Positions 34,424 to 44,402 of a DNA stretch of 64,000 nt are shown piece after piece. Location: contig CM057135.1 of the NCBI GenBank assembly GCA_029964075.1, positions 13,790,863 through 13,854,862 on the forward strand, given 5' to 3'. The notes under the pieces are model-generated. The model had not been told where the DNA came from. It saw only the letters and a list, made by a program, of their open reading frames with translations, and did not search any database. Origin of the DNA: Patiria pectinifera (Eukaryota; Echinodermata; Asteroidea; Valvatida; Asterinidae). The number at the start of each line of letters is the position of its first letter. Within the stretch, counting starts at the first letter, position 1. The position numbers were made by a program, and so were the translations under genes.

Positions 34424-35234
34424 GAAGAGTTTCATCGCAAAACGCGATAAACGCCAAATCTAAAAAATCTGAGATATCACTTTCAATTCATCACGTACTG
34501 ATAGAGCGCTCAAGTTCCGAGTTTATTTTCGGGCAGACTGCGATAAGTCCCACACCAATAGGTGACTGGAAACAGTCTTTTGTTGCAAACCGCGATAAAC
34601 GCCACCGCTGTTTTTCTGCATTGCGCGACATATCCATTAGACTGGTTTTACTGCCCCTCCAGCTCTGAAATACAACAACGTAGTACGGCCGCGTCCTATC
34701 CAGAACCGGACCCAGGTCCAGCATAACGCAGTAGGACAGGAAACCAGTCTACACCTTCCGCGCGTGCGCTGTTTTGGTCTCTCCCTCGTCCGTATTTGAC
34801 CGTAAACTTAGGCCACAACTCTTTCATTTTTCTTGATTTATGTTGAGATTATGAACAATTTTGATGGCTTAAGTCGGTAGACTTTCATGCGAGAGAAAAA
34901 CAGAAGAAATTGAGGTACACTGGCGGCGGCAAGGTACCAGCAATTGGGTGTACACACACCGCGAAGGACAACGCTCGCTTGTGCCACGCCGACCTCCTGT
35001 CTGCTGCTGATTTAGCCTTAAATTACAACAAGTTTTATGCAAATCCTGATAAGGTTGTTCAAGATCAAGTTGTTCTGAGTCCACTTGACATAAGTCCCCC
35101 AAGCCGACGTCGGATTCCTGTAGCGGACGAGGGAGCAAGGAAAAACCGAAACATTGATGTCAAGTATTCACTCTTGACAGAAAGTCATCCAAGAAAAATT
35201 AAAGTATGCAAGGCAACCTTCACCACTGTTCTTG

Positions 35235-36350
35235 GCAAGTAAGATTTTTTAATTTTATACCCTAGGCCCCTATTAGATTATGGGTGATTTACTCCATGCA
35301 GGTTTAGTGGTACAATGTAGAATTTTGATGTCTTGCTATGCCATATTGCTACATGTACAACTTACAAGCAACAAGCCATTTTGCAGATACTTGCATCTTG
35401 CTCAAAACTGCAAGGGTTGGTGATGGCGCTAATCACATGGGGGACGTGGACGGGGTAAACGTGGAGACACGGGGTAAACGTGGGAAGGATTGCACATAGG
35501 TAACGCAAAAGGCATGGGGAGGTTAGAGCCGTTCTGAAATTTCTTTTTAAGTTGCATGTGAGTTTATTTTATGATTTTTGTAGCAATATTTAAAGTAATA
35601 GACAGACAACCAGTCCATTAGTTTTTAAAACTCTGGAACCCAAATTTGATTCTTTTCAAAGAGAAGGAGAGATTTTCAGAACAGTTTTAACCTCCCCATG
35701 CCTTTCGCGTCACCGATTTGCAGTCCAGGATTTTTGCACCCCCCCCCCTCCCCCCTGATGAACATGTAGGCCCTACAATGTTTGAACATTTTTTTTTCAA
35801 TTTGTTCCAAATCTTTTTTTTCCCATATTTGTTTTTCCTTCTGGGTTCAAGCCTGCATTTTCTCCATGCTGTCAGATTTTTGTTTTTCATAGTGGCTATT
35901 TTTATGGTAATCGTAACGCAACTTCCGAATTCTATAGTTACGGTATTATCTAAAATATCTTAACAAGCTTTAAATTCCCCAATTCCGCTGTTACGTGATG
36001 ATGGCAACCTGCATACTTCTCCATTTTGCATTTTTTTTCTCCCAGTCCTTAATTTTTGTTTCGTTTTGTCGTTCAGATCATTTTTACTGCGTTTTTCTTC
36101 CATTTTTTGGAAGATTCATCCCTTGGAGGATATTTTTTTAGAGAAATGATGTGCGAGATGCAGTCCTAATAGACTGGTCTGGTTCTTTTTTTCCAACGCA
36201 CCAGACTGGCGCATCAGAAGTGAAAGTAACCGGTCTACCTTTTCCTTTTTTTTTCTTTTAATTCTTTTTCATTCTTACATTCCATTTCCTTTTGATTTTC
36301 TCCTCGCAATTTTTTTTTCTCATGTTGCTTTACTTCTTTTGTCTCTGCAG
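35235..36350 (+). other. GC-AG intron of the putative transposase gene
   Basis: The donor reads TTG|GCAAGTAAG and the acceptor TTTTGTCTCTGCAG|GT. Splicing here keeps the reading frame through a continuous conserved block (TVLGISKDRV). GCAAGT is the recognised consensus of the rare GC donor class. Length 1116 bp. Confidence 0.75.
35503..35710. mobile_element. 208-bp inverted-repeat element inside the intron
   Basis: The arms ACGCAAAAGGCATGGGGAGG and its reverse complement ending CCTTTCGCGT (35710) match for about 38 of 42 bases. No target duplication is evident. Confidence 0.6.
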
Positions 36351-37740
36351 GTATTTCAAAGGATCGTGTATCGCGTGTGGCCAGGTATTATGCAGAACAT
36401 GCACAGCCGCGACCGGAAAACAGAGGTGGACTTCGTAATGAAGATGAAGTCAATCAGAAGAGGCAGAGTGTTATCGACCACATCAAAACTTTCACGTGCA
36501 AATCCAGTCACTATGGTCGACGGGGGGCACCTGGCAGGAAGTACTTGCCGTCTGATCTGTCAGTGCGCAAGATGCACGAACTTTTTAAAAGACAGAATCA
36601 CAGTCAAGTGAGCTACTCGCTGTATTATTCGATTTTCACAAAGCAGTTCAATTTGGGTTTTGGTCATCCAGCCACAGATGCTTGTGCCACATGTGTTAAG
36701 CACAGGCTGACGATGAAGGACCCCCACCTTCCAGAAGCAGAGAAGCGTTTCAAGACTGCCATGTTTATTCTTCATCGGAGACGAGCTCGTGCCGTCTATG
36801 ATATGCTAGGTAGAGTGCAACCCGAGTCAGTAACACTTTGCTTTGATATGATGCAAAATATGAGCCTTCCAAGAACACCAATTGGCCAAGCTTATTATTC
36901 CAGGCAATTGTACCTTTCATGGTGTGAATAGCACCCAAAGCAAGAATGACGTTCATCTGTATGTGTGGATGGAACATCAGAACAAAAAGGACTCCAACAT
37001 GAATGCCTCTGCTGTTAATGACTGTTGTCGTGTCAGATTGAATGGAACACTCTGTCAGAAAGGGAAACTTCGGCTATTCATTCAGTGAATTCTGTTTTGG
37101 ACAAAACAAGAACATGAACATGATTGGCATGCTGAGTGCACTGAGGAAATCAGCCTTTCCAGACTTGAACATTGAATATGCTTTCCCAATCCGAGGACAC
37201 AGCTTTTTGCCTGCTGATCGGATTTTTGGACGGATAGAGCAGGAAATTCGTAAGCATGACAGCATCTTGCACCCTAAAGGGTACTTCGACATTTTGAGAA
37301 ACTATGGTAACATGTACATCTATGGAGAGGATTGGCATGCCCTAAACTTCAAAGAACTGGTGCATTCATATGTCAAACAACAAAGGACATTCAAAGTGAG
37401 CGAGGCCCGCATGCCGTCGCTAACCAATGATCAGGTAGGCTTCAAGTCTACCTACGCTGGCGAGTACTGCCATCATGCTGTCCTAAAGCGTGGAAAGAAG
37501 TGGACAAGTTTCAAACCTGCACCACTTGGGATGGTCTCAACAGTCAAGAAAGCCAAAAAGGAAGATGTTGAAAACCTGTTGTCCGCAATTGGCGCGTCAG
37601 GAGATGTCATGGCATTCTACAACAATGCGCTTAGCAACACCACTGACTCGACTAGGATGTTGAAGGTGAACACAGTTCAGAATCTGAAGATGACAGTGTT
37701 GATCATGAACAGTAGATGTCAGTTTGTCATTGGTGGCTGA

Positions 37741-38154
37741 CTGCCCTGTCTGTAGTCTCCATGCATGTAATTTCACTGTTAGTTAATGGCTGCACCCCTT
37801 GCAGTTGTGATTAGGGTCAGTAGTGTAAAGCCAACTCCATGTTGGACCTAAATGTCCGCACACACATTTTTGGCTTGCATTGATATTGATAGTCAGGATC
37901 GAGGTGACAATGAAGTGAAATACTGGTATCAGCTCCCATAACTCAAAGCTTTAACACCATAGACCCCCGTTGAGATGACGCTGGCGATCACATGCATGGT
38001 TGAATTCGTTGCCCATTGGTGACTAATTGGATCAGTGTTGTTGAAAAAAAAATGAAAAGTCAGGGTTGCAGCAAGTCATACTGTGTGTACATATAGGGCT
38101 GCGATAGTCATGTTTTTATTAACCGAAATATCAACAGAGTTCCAGTGTTGCTTA
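37741..38154. other. 3' flank of the putative transposase gene
   Basis: Nothing recognised. It presumably includes the 3' untranslated region. Confidence 0.35.
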
Positions 38155-38420
38155 AGCCCCTTTCACACCGGGCCTACATAGAGTTGCGTATTGCGGCAAA
38201 CCGAGTACGCCGAAATTAGGCTGTGTACTCATGGAAAAAATGTTGCTATGCATCCAGTGCTCTACGCGGACAGTATGGTTTAAATTTTTGCGTCTATCTC
38301 GCGTACTCCTTTGCGTCCCTCGATGTATTGCCATGTAGGCCAGCGTAGGCCCAGCGTAAGCTCTGCGTAGTCGGTAAGCCGCACTACACAAATCTACGTA
38401 GGCCCGGTGTGAAAGGGGCT
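38155..38420. mobile_element. 266-bp MITE with AGCCCCTTTCACACCGG ends
   Basis: The terminal inverted repeats AGCCCCTTTCACACCGGGCC are perfect over 20 bp. TTA flanks both sides (38152-38154, 38421-38423). The 3-bp TTA duplication suggests a PIF/Harbinger-mobilised MITE. Confidence 0.85.
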
Positions 38421-38510
38421 TTAATGTTGCAAATTTTTGCTTGAACATTCCACTGTTAATGTTTATTGTTCGTATCTTAGGATTAAGTGAGCTGCCAAGG
38501 TGTCTTAACA

Positions 38511-38640
38511 GAAACACTGTATGCTCAGTGTATTACCTCCCAAGTGAAAGATGGAAAAAAAACACTCGGGTGGGACTCGAACCCAGAGCCTCCTGCTTAC
38601 TAGTACAGACGTCTTACCACTCGACCACCGACCACAGATT
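38511..38640 (-). mobile_element. tRNA-derived SINE, minus strand
   Basis: On the minus strand the A box TGGTCGAGTGGTAAG (38613-38627) and exact B box GGTTCGAGTCC (38573-38583) are spaced as in a tRNA gene. A unique tail follows, ending in CACTGAGCATACAGTG. No CCA-ready acceptor stem closes, so it is a SINE and not a tRNA gene. Confidence 0.8.
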
Positions 38641-38660
38641 CGAACTGCCCAGCCGATCCC

Positions 38661-38762
38661 ATTAGCTCGGTGGTCGAGTGGTACATGTGCGTTCGAGTTT
38701 TACCCGAGTGGTTTTTTGCATCTTTCACTTCGGAGGTAAAACACTGAGCATATAGTGTTTGT
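38661..38762 (+). mobile_element. tRNA-derived SINE, plus strand, internally deleted
   Basis: It has the same A box (38671-38683), a weakened B box (GTTCGAGTTTT, 38691-38701) and the same tail (TTTCACTTCGGAGGTAAAAC, then CACTGAGCATATAGTG). About 35 bases between the boxes are missing relative to the neighbouring copy. The two lie head to head, 20 bp apart. Confidence 0.8.
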
Positions 38763-38875
38763 ACATGTCGTTGAAGGGCAAAATTGCTAAATATGGATTT
38801 GATAATCATGTTGTTAATTAAATGAAATATGAATTATAGTAATTTGCTTGAACATTCTACTGTTAATGTTTATTA

Positions 38876-40284
38876 ATCTAAAAATTAGTGTGGCCTGACG
38901 TTGCGAACTTAGCAAGTTCTTCTTCAGAGGCTAAAACAGAAATAACAGAGGTACATACATTAACATGGGGGTGCACACAAACATGCAGGGCTGAAAGAAG
39001 AAACACAAAAGGAGGATTAGGTGGGAAAGGTGTGGAAAGATGCAGGGGAGGGTGGATGAGAGAACAAAGAAACAAAGGGAGATAGCAAACCACAAGGGGT
39101 CTGGTGTAAACAGGGGAGGGACCGAGGGGGAAGGATCAAAGGTCACAGGGAGTGGGAACGGACAAAAGAGTGTGAGAGTGAATGGGGATGATGCGGGGGG
39201 GGGGAACAGTATGGAAGTGGAAAGGGATGAAAGATGGGGAAAGATGGGTAAACACAAACAAGGAAGACCAGGTGGATTATCTGTAACAGAAGACAATGGA
39301 GGAAGAAAAGGATTAATCATTTCCAAGTTGGATGTTGAGACCATGTGGTTGAATAGTTCGAAGACGATTCATCCACACTTTCTCTCTGCTGAGGCGAACT
39401 GAGTCCTTGCGATGGCCAAGAGATTCAATGCCCTGCAAAATCGTATCAGAAATGGAGTGGTTAGGCAGGTTGAAGTGATGACCAACAGGGGTGTCTAGTT
39501 TCTTGGTGTTGACCGTTGACCGGTGGGCATAGAAACGCTTCGAGCGTATTCTTAGTCTCACCTACATACTGCACTCCACATACCCTGCAAGAAATGAGAT
39601 ATATGACATTAGAGGTGTTACAAGTGATGTTACCAATGGTTCTGTGGGTAGTGACAGAAGAGTGGCCAGAAAAGGAGTCAGACTCCTGGATATGAATCTG
39701 GCAGACAACACATCTGGAACTGCACTTGAAAGTACCATGCTGGGTGGGAGGGGATGCATCTAAGGATGGGACTTCAGCTCGAACAATCAAGTCCCGTAGA
39801 TTTCGAGGACGCCTGTAAGCCAATGTGGGGCCGTTGGGGATGGCGCGGGCAAGGCGATCTGAAGTATGGAGGATATGATGATTGTCATTAGTGATTTTGC
39901 GAAGGGGAGGGAGATTGGGGTGAAACGTGGTAACCAAGGGAATCATGGGTTTGGCCATGGCATCAGGGGCCTTTCCCGTGAGAGCTAGATTTCTGGGGTT
40001 AGCTTTAGCTCTGGCAATGGCACGATGAACTTGGCGAGAGCTGTGACCCCTGGCCACCAAGTTGTTCCTCAGTATCTGTGTATGGCGGGAGAAATCGGAA
40101 TCATTAGAACAAATTCTTCTGAGTCTGAGTGCCTGGCTAAACGCTATGCCAGTTTTGCAGTGCCTGGGGTGACAGCTGGAGGAGTGGAGGTACTGGTGGG
40201 TGTCTGTGGGTTTGGAATACAGGTCAGTGGTTAGTGAGTTGCCTTGCTTGCGGACGGTGACATCCAGAAAGTGGGTTTGGTGAG
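38876..40284 (-). mobile_element. Penelope-like element, inverted left copy (5'-truncated)
   Basis: The minus strand encodes the RT C-terminal region from SAHQTHFLDVTVRKQGNSLT through the linker (RNLRDLIVRAEVPSL, CSSRCVVCQIHIQESDSFSG) to the GIY-YIG endonuclease (NVIYLISCRVCGVQYVGETK; then HRSTVNTKKLDTPVGHHFNL). A frameshift separates GETKNTL from KRF. The catalytic RT motifs are absent. It is a near-identical mirror image of 40737-42148, including the same frameshift. Confidence 0.9.
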
Positions 40285-40287
40285 CCG

Positions 40288-42148
40288 AGCTTGAAGGAAT
40301 CAAGGACCAGATTCCTAGCACAGCCATCATTGGGACTTTCGACGTCTCATCTCTGTACACCAACATCCCACATGAGGAGGGTGTTCGTGCTTGCTCCTTG
40401 GCTCTGGCCAAGGCAGGACACACGACTCCTCCCATCAGTGATGTTGGCACCCTCATGAGACTTATACTAACGAAGAACAATTTTTTTCTTCCTTGGTGAA
40501 CACTATCTACAGGTACACGGCACTGCAATGGGCACCCGCATGGCCCCCTCCATGGCTTGCCTCTTCATGGGTGACCTCGAAGAACGCATTCTTGCCTCGG
40601 CCCCATGTCGCCCTTGGATCTGGTGGAGATATATTGATGATGTTTTTTTCATCTGGACCAGTGATGAGGACAGTCTCTTGACCTTCACTAACCACATCAA
40701 TTCCTTCCACAGAACCATCAAATTCACATCGGAGTTCTCGGCTCACCAAACCCACTTTCTGGATGTCACCGTCCGCAAGCAAGGCAACTCACTAACCACT
40801 GACCTGTATTCCAAACCCACAGACACCCACCAGTACCTCCACTCCTCCAGCTGTCACCCCAGGCACTGCAAAACTGGCATAGCGTTTAGCCAGGCACTCA
40901 GACTCAGAAGAATTTGTTCTAATGATTCCGATTTCTCCCGCCATACACAGATACTGAGGAACAACTTGGTGGCCAGGGGTCACAGCTCTCGCCAAGTTCA
41001 TCGTGCCATTGCCAGAGCTAAAGCTAACCCCAGAAATCTAGCTCTCACGGGAAAGGCCCCTGATGCCATGGCCAAACCCATGATTCCCTTGGTTACCACG
41101 TTTCACCCCAATCTCCCTCCCCTTCGCAAAATCACTAATGACAATCATCATATCCTCCATACTTCAGATCGCCTTGCCCGCGCCATCCCCAACGGCCCCA
41201 CATTGGCTTACAGGCGTCCTCGAAATCTACGGGACTTGATTGTTCGAGCTGAAGTCCCATCCTTAGATGCATCCCCTCCCACCCAGCATGGTACTTTCAA
41301 GTGCAGTTCCAGATGTGTTGTCTGCCAGATTCATATCCAGGAGTCTGACTCCTTTTCTGGCCACTCTTCTGTCACTACCCACAGAACCATTGGTAACATC
41401 ACTTGTAACACCTCTAATGTCATATATCTCATTTCTTGCAGGGTATGTGGAGTGCAGTATGTAGGTGAGACTAAGAATACGCTCGAAGCGTTTCTTTGCC
41501 CACCGGTCAACGGTCAACACCAAGAAACTAGACACCCCTGTTGGTCATCACTTCAACCTGCCTAACCACTCCATTTCTGATATGATTTTGCAGGGCATTG
41601 AATCTCTTGGCCATCGCAAGGACTCAGTTCGCCTCAGCAGAGAGAAAGTGTGGATGAATCGTCTTCGAACTATTCAACCACATGGTCTCAACATCCAACT
41701 TGGAAATGATTAATCCTTTTCTTCCTCCATTGTCTTCTGTTACAGATAATCCACCTGGTCTTCCTTGTTTGTGTTTACCCATCTTTCCCCATCTTTCATC
41801 CCTTTCCACCTCCATACTGTTCCCCCCCCGCATCATCCCCATTCACTCTCACACTCTTTTGTCCGTTCCCACTCCCTGTGACCTTTGATCCTTCCCCCTC
41901 GGTCCCTCCCCTGTTTACACCAGACCCCTTGTGGTTTGCTATCTCCCTTTGTTTCTTTGTTCTCTCATCCACCCTCCCCTGCATCTTTCCACACCTTTCC
42001 CACCTAATCCTCCTTTTGTGTTTCTTCTTTCAGCCCTGCATGTTTGTGTGCACCCCCATGTTAATGTATGTACCTCTGTTATTTCTGTTTTAGCCTCTGA
42101 AGAAGAACTTGCTAAGTTCGCAACGTCAGGCCACACTAATTTTTAGAT
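40288..42148 (+). mobile_element. Penelope-like element, right copy with RT core and GIY-YIG
   Basis: RT begins IIGTFDVSSLYTNIPHEEGV (motif A aspartate present). A slip at the T-run near 40480 shifts the frame; it continues HGTAMGTRMAPSMACLFMGD and WWRYIDDVFFIW (YIDD at 40630-40641). The linker and the GIY-YIG endonuclease follow (41420-41713), with a frameshift at about 41487 in the endonuclease. After the stop at 41711 comes a C-rich 3' region ending in a small stem-loop (GAACTTGCTAAGTTC, 42108-42122). Penelope elements use this nuclease for integration. Both arms end at TCTAAAAATTAGTGTGGCC. Confidence 0.9.
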
Positions 42149-44402
42149 TTATATACTTCAGGTCCATCCAGTCAGTAAGTAGTTTGTAGCAGTCTTACTT
42201 TTTTTCATGTTAATGTTTATTGTTAAAAAGTTTTTGTTGGAACAATAAGCATGGAAAGTAAGCAGTGGGCCCCACTACATGTATCACTTTTTTGTAATAT
42301 GTGAAAGGGGGCCAATTGCACTAACCATGTTTTTCATTCCAACGTTTTCAAGTCTTCACAGAAAGTTTTAAGATTGGTATTCATGTTATTTGTGTAATGG
42401 ACTAAACAAAAAAAAATGAATTTTAATTCTGCTGAACATTGTGATTCTGTTTGACCAGCTGCCAGTGCTTTTTAAGGTGTGTTGCTCTTCTAATTTTAAT
42501 CTTGTGTTATCTTCGTGTGTTTTAACCATCCAGCTTTTATCTTCACTATAGTGTTTTCTTTAACTGCTCTGCTGAAGACTTTGTGAGTTTTGTGCAGTTT
42601 TGTGAAGTTTTTGATGTTATACGCCGGGATTGTTCAAAATTTTTGTGGGTTGCACCATTTCATTATCGGCAGCCATGACACTTCGTCTGATACTAGTGTA
42701 ACCAGGTCGGGTTGCAGTACTTACTTTTACCCGACAGGTTCCTTACTCCAGCATTCATTTAATAACTTTTGTAATTTCGTGTTTGTGTCGATTCACATGT
42801 GAGCAGCCATTGCGATTATGCTTTTTGCCTAGCGCCCTCTCGCGGCCAACTAAACTTTTTTTAACAGCGCGCGCCGCCTAGAATTTTACTCAACTATGTG
42901 ATGGGCGTAGCGAGCATGCGAGTTTTGCATTCCACCGCGCTTTGTTTAAGAGGAATAGCCGACATTCCGGGCGTTTCGGTATAGTTTTCTTGAAGGGCTA
43001 GCTGCGAAATACTTTGATTTAGATCCAACACATCGTTGCGACCATCTTTTACCAGCATCTTACACTCTCCACTTTTACTGAAATTTTGAGAGAGGCTCCC
43101 AATAGCAGTAGAATATTTACATCTTCATTGTATTTTCACTGCTGATCGTCGATTTTTACATCGGACACGGAGTAGGCATGAGCGTAGATCCTCCCAAGTG
43201 GTGAGTAAATCCCTTATCTGATATTTAACCTTTTTATGCCTAAAACCTTTTTATGCCTAAAACCTTTTTATGCCTGAACCTTTTTATGCCATCATTTATG
43301 TAACATTCTGGTCGTTTGTATGCTTGGTTTATTGCCAGAAATTAAGGCCGTCAAAGCGGACACGGCCGGAAATTTGCCTTGCGATCACGACTGATTAACT
43401 TTTTGAAATCAATCTGTTGTCGTGATTTGCAAGTATTTTTGAGAATTAGTTTTTCCCTATAAATGATTCTCTATTTAACTCTTGCATGAGATGGCAAAAA
43501 GGATTTTCTGTTGACTTTATTTTATACTTTGAACATTTCGGGTAAACTAGGTCGATTTATTTAAATACAATTTCCTGCTATTTTAATATTTTTCGGCAAT
43601 TCCGGAAAACAATGTTATCATGTACTTTATATTTTGTGAATTTCCATTTTTCCTTTTTGAAACAAACACAAATTGGAACTTCTGAGCAACCTGAATATGC
43701 AAATAACTTCAACTTAAATTTTAGTGTTGCTACATGTATAATATTTACGTTTTCATTAATCATTTGAAGTAGACTTTCCCATTTTCCCAAAACTATCAGT
43801 TTTCTATTGCTATGATCATTCGGGAATTCGTTATTAGAGCATGGTATTATATTCTTATTTCATTTTATAACATAACTTGGTGAATAATTCATTTCTATTT
43901 TCGGATTTAAAATTACACTACATGTATATAAAATATTCATATTCTTGCATAATTGCCATTTAAATAATTCTCCATTTGGGCAACAGTCATTTTATGCCAT
44001 AGTAATTTCCATAATTCATTAGTCATTTATCGTTTATATACATTTCAGATACCATCCTTGGAGTGACAGTTCACCACCCTATCTTCCCTATTTGACTGTC
44101 GTTTTTAATATACCCAACAAAGTTCTGTTTTTATACACCCAACAAAGTTTCGTTTTTATAGACCCAACAAAGTTCTGTTTTTATATACTCACCAAAGTTC
44201 CTAATATTCTTTTGTAAATACTGTACCTGATCCTTTGTATATATATTGTCTCTATTTGTACTATAAATAAAACATTTCATATTTTTGAGACAAACAGAAA
44301 CTTCGCTCCACCCAAATCATTTTTTTTAGTGGAACCACTCGGACATAAGGAGAGTGCCCCATTTTTAACTAACTAATTCCACTCTCCCCGGTTACACTAG
44401 TC
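42149..44402. other. Transposon interior with two short tandem arrays
   Basis: Four copies of a 16-bp unit CCTTTTTATGCCTAAA lie at about 43228-43290. Three to four copies of a roughly 30-bp unit CCAACAAAGTTCTGTTTTTA lie at 44113-44205. An ATG followed by a strong splice donor (CCCAAGTG|GTGAGT, 43178-43206) could be a first coding exon, but no partner exon is supported. GC-rich promoter-like sequence lies at 42830-42960. Confidence 0.4.

Larger units (their letters stand above)
34865..37740 (+). pseudogene. Two-exon putative transposase (DUF7869-like), frameshifted
   Basis: Exon 1 (to 35234) contains the family N-terminus: KKLRYTGGGKVPAIGC, DARLC-type cysteines, and SLLTESHPRKIKVCKATFTT. A GC-AG intron joins it in phase to exon 2 (36351 on): GISKDRVSRVARYYAEH, CKSSHYGRRGAPGRKYLPSD, FNLGFGHPATDACATCVKH. 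The presumed RNase H-fold core follows: TLCFDMMQN (first acidic), FSEFCFGQNKNMNM (second; an Asp is usual, here Glu) and GHSFLPADRIFGRIEQEI (Glu). Frameshifts near 36925 and 37080 break the core. No in-frame ATG exists before exon 1, so an upstream exon is missing or unrecognised. The family name is from memory of conserved blocks and not tested. Confidence 0.65.

Noticed and set aside
38571..38640. Functional tRNA gene on the minus strand
   Set aside because: A and B boxes are present, but the acceptor stem does not close, and the sequence continues into a SINE tail shared with a neighbouring copy.
39040..39402. Gly/Arg-rich open frame inside the Penelope 3' region
   Set aside because: It is the antisense of a C/T-rich untranslated region and appears in mirror image at 41624-41984.
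38876..42149. Two independent Penelope insertions
   Set aside because: The mirror copies are nearly identical and share a frameshift and outer boundary, so a single duplicated event is more likely.
43178..43206. First coding exon (ATG with a strong splice donor)
   Set aside because: No acceptor in phase gives a convincing protein; joining to the acceptor at 44048 creates a stop.
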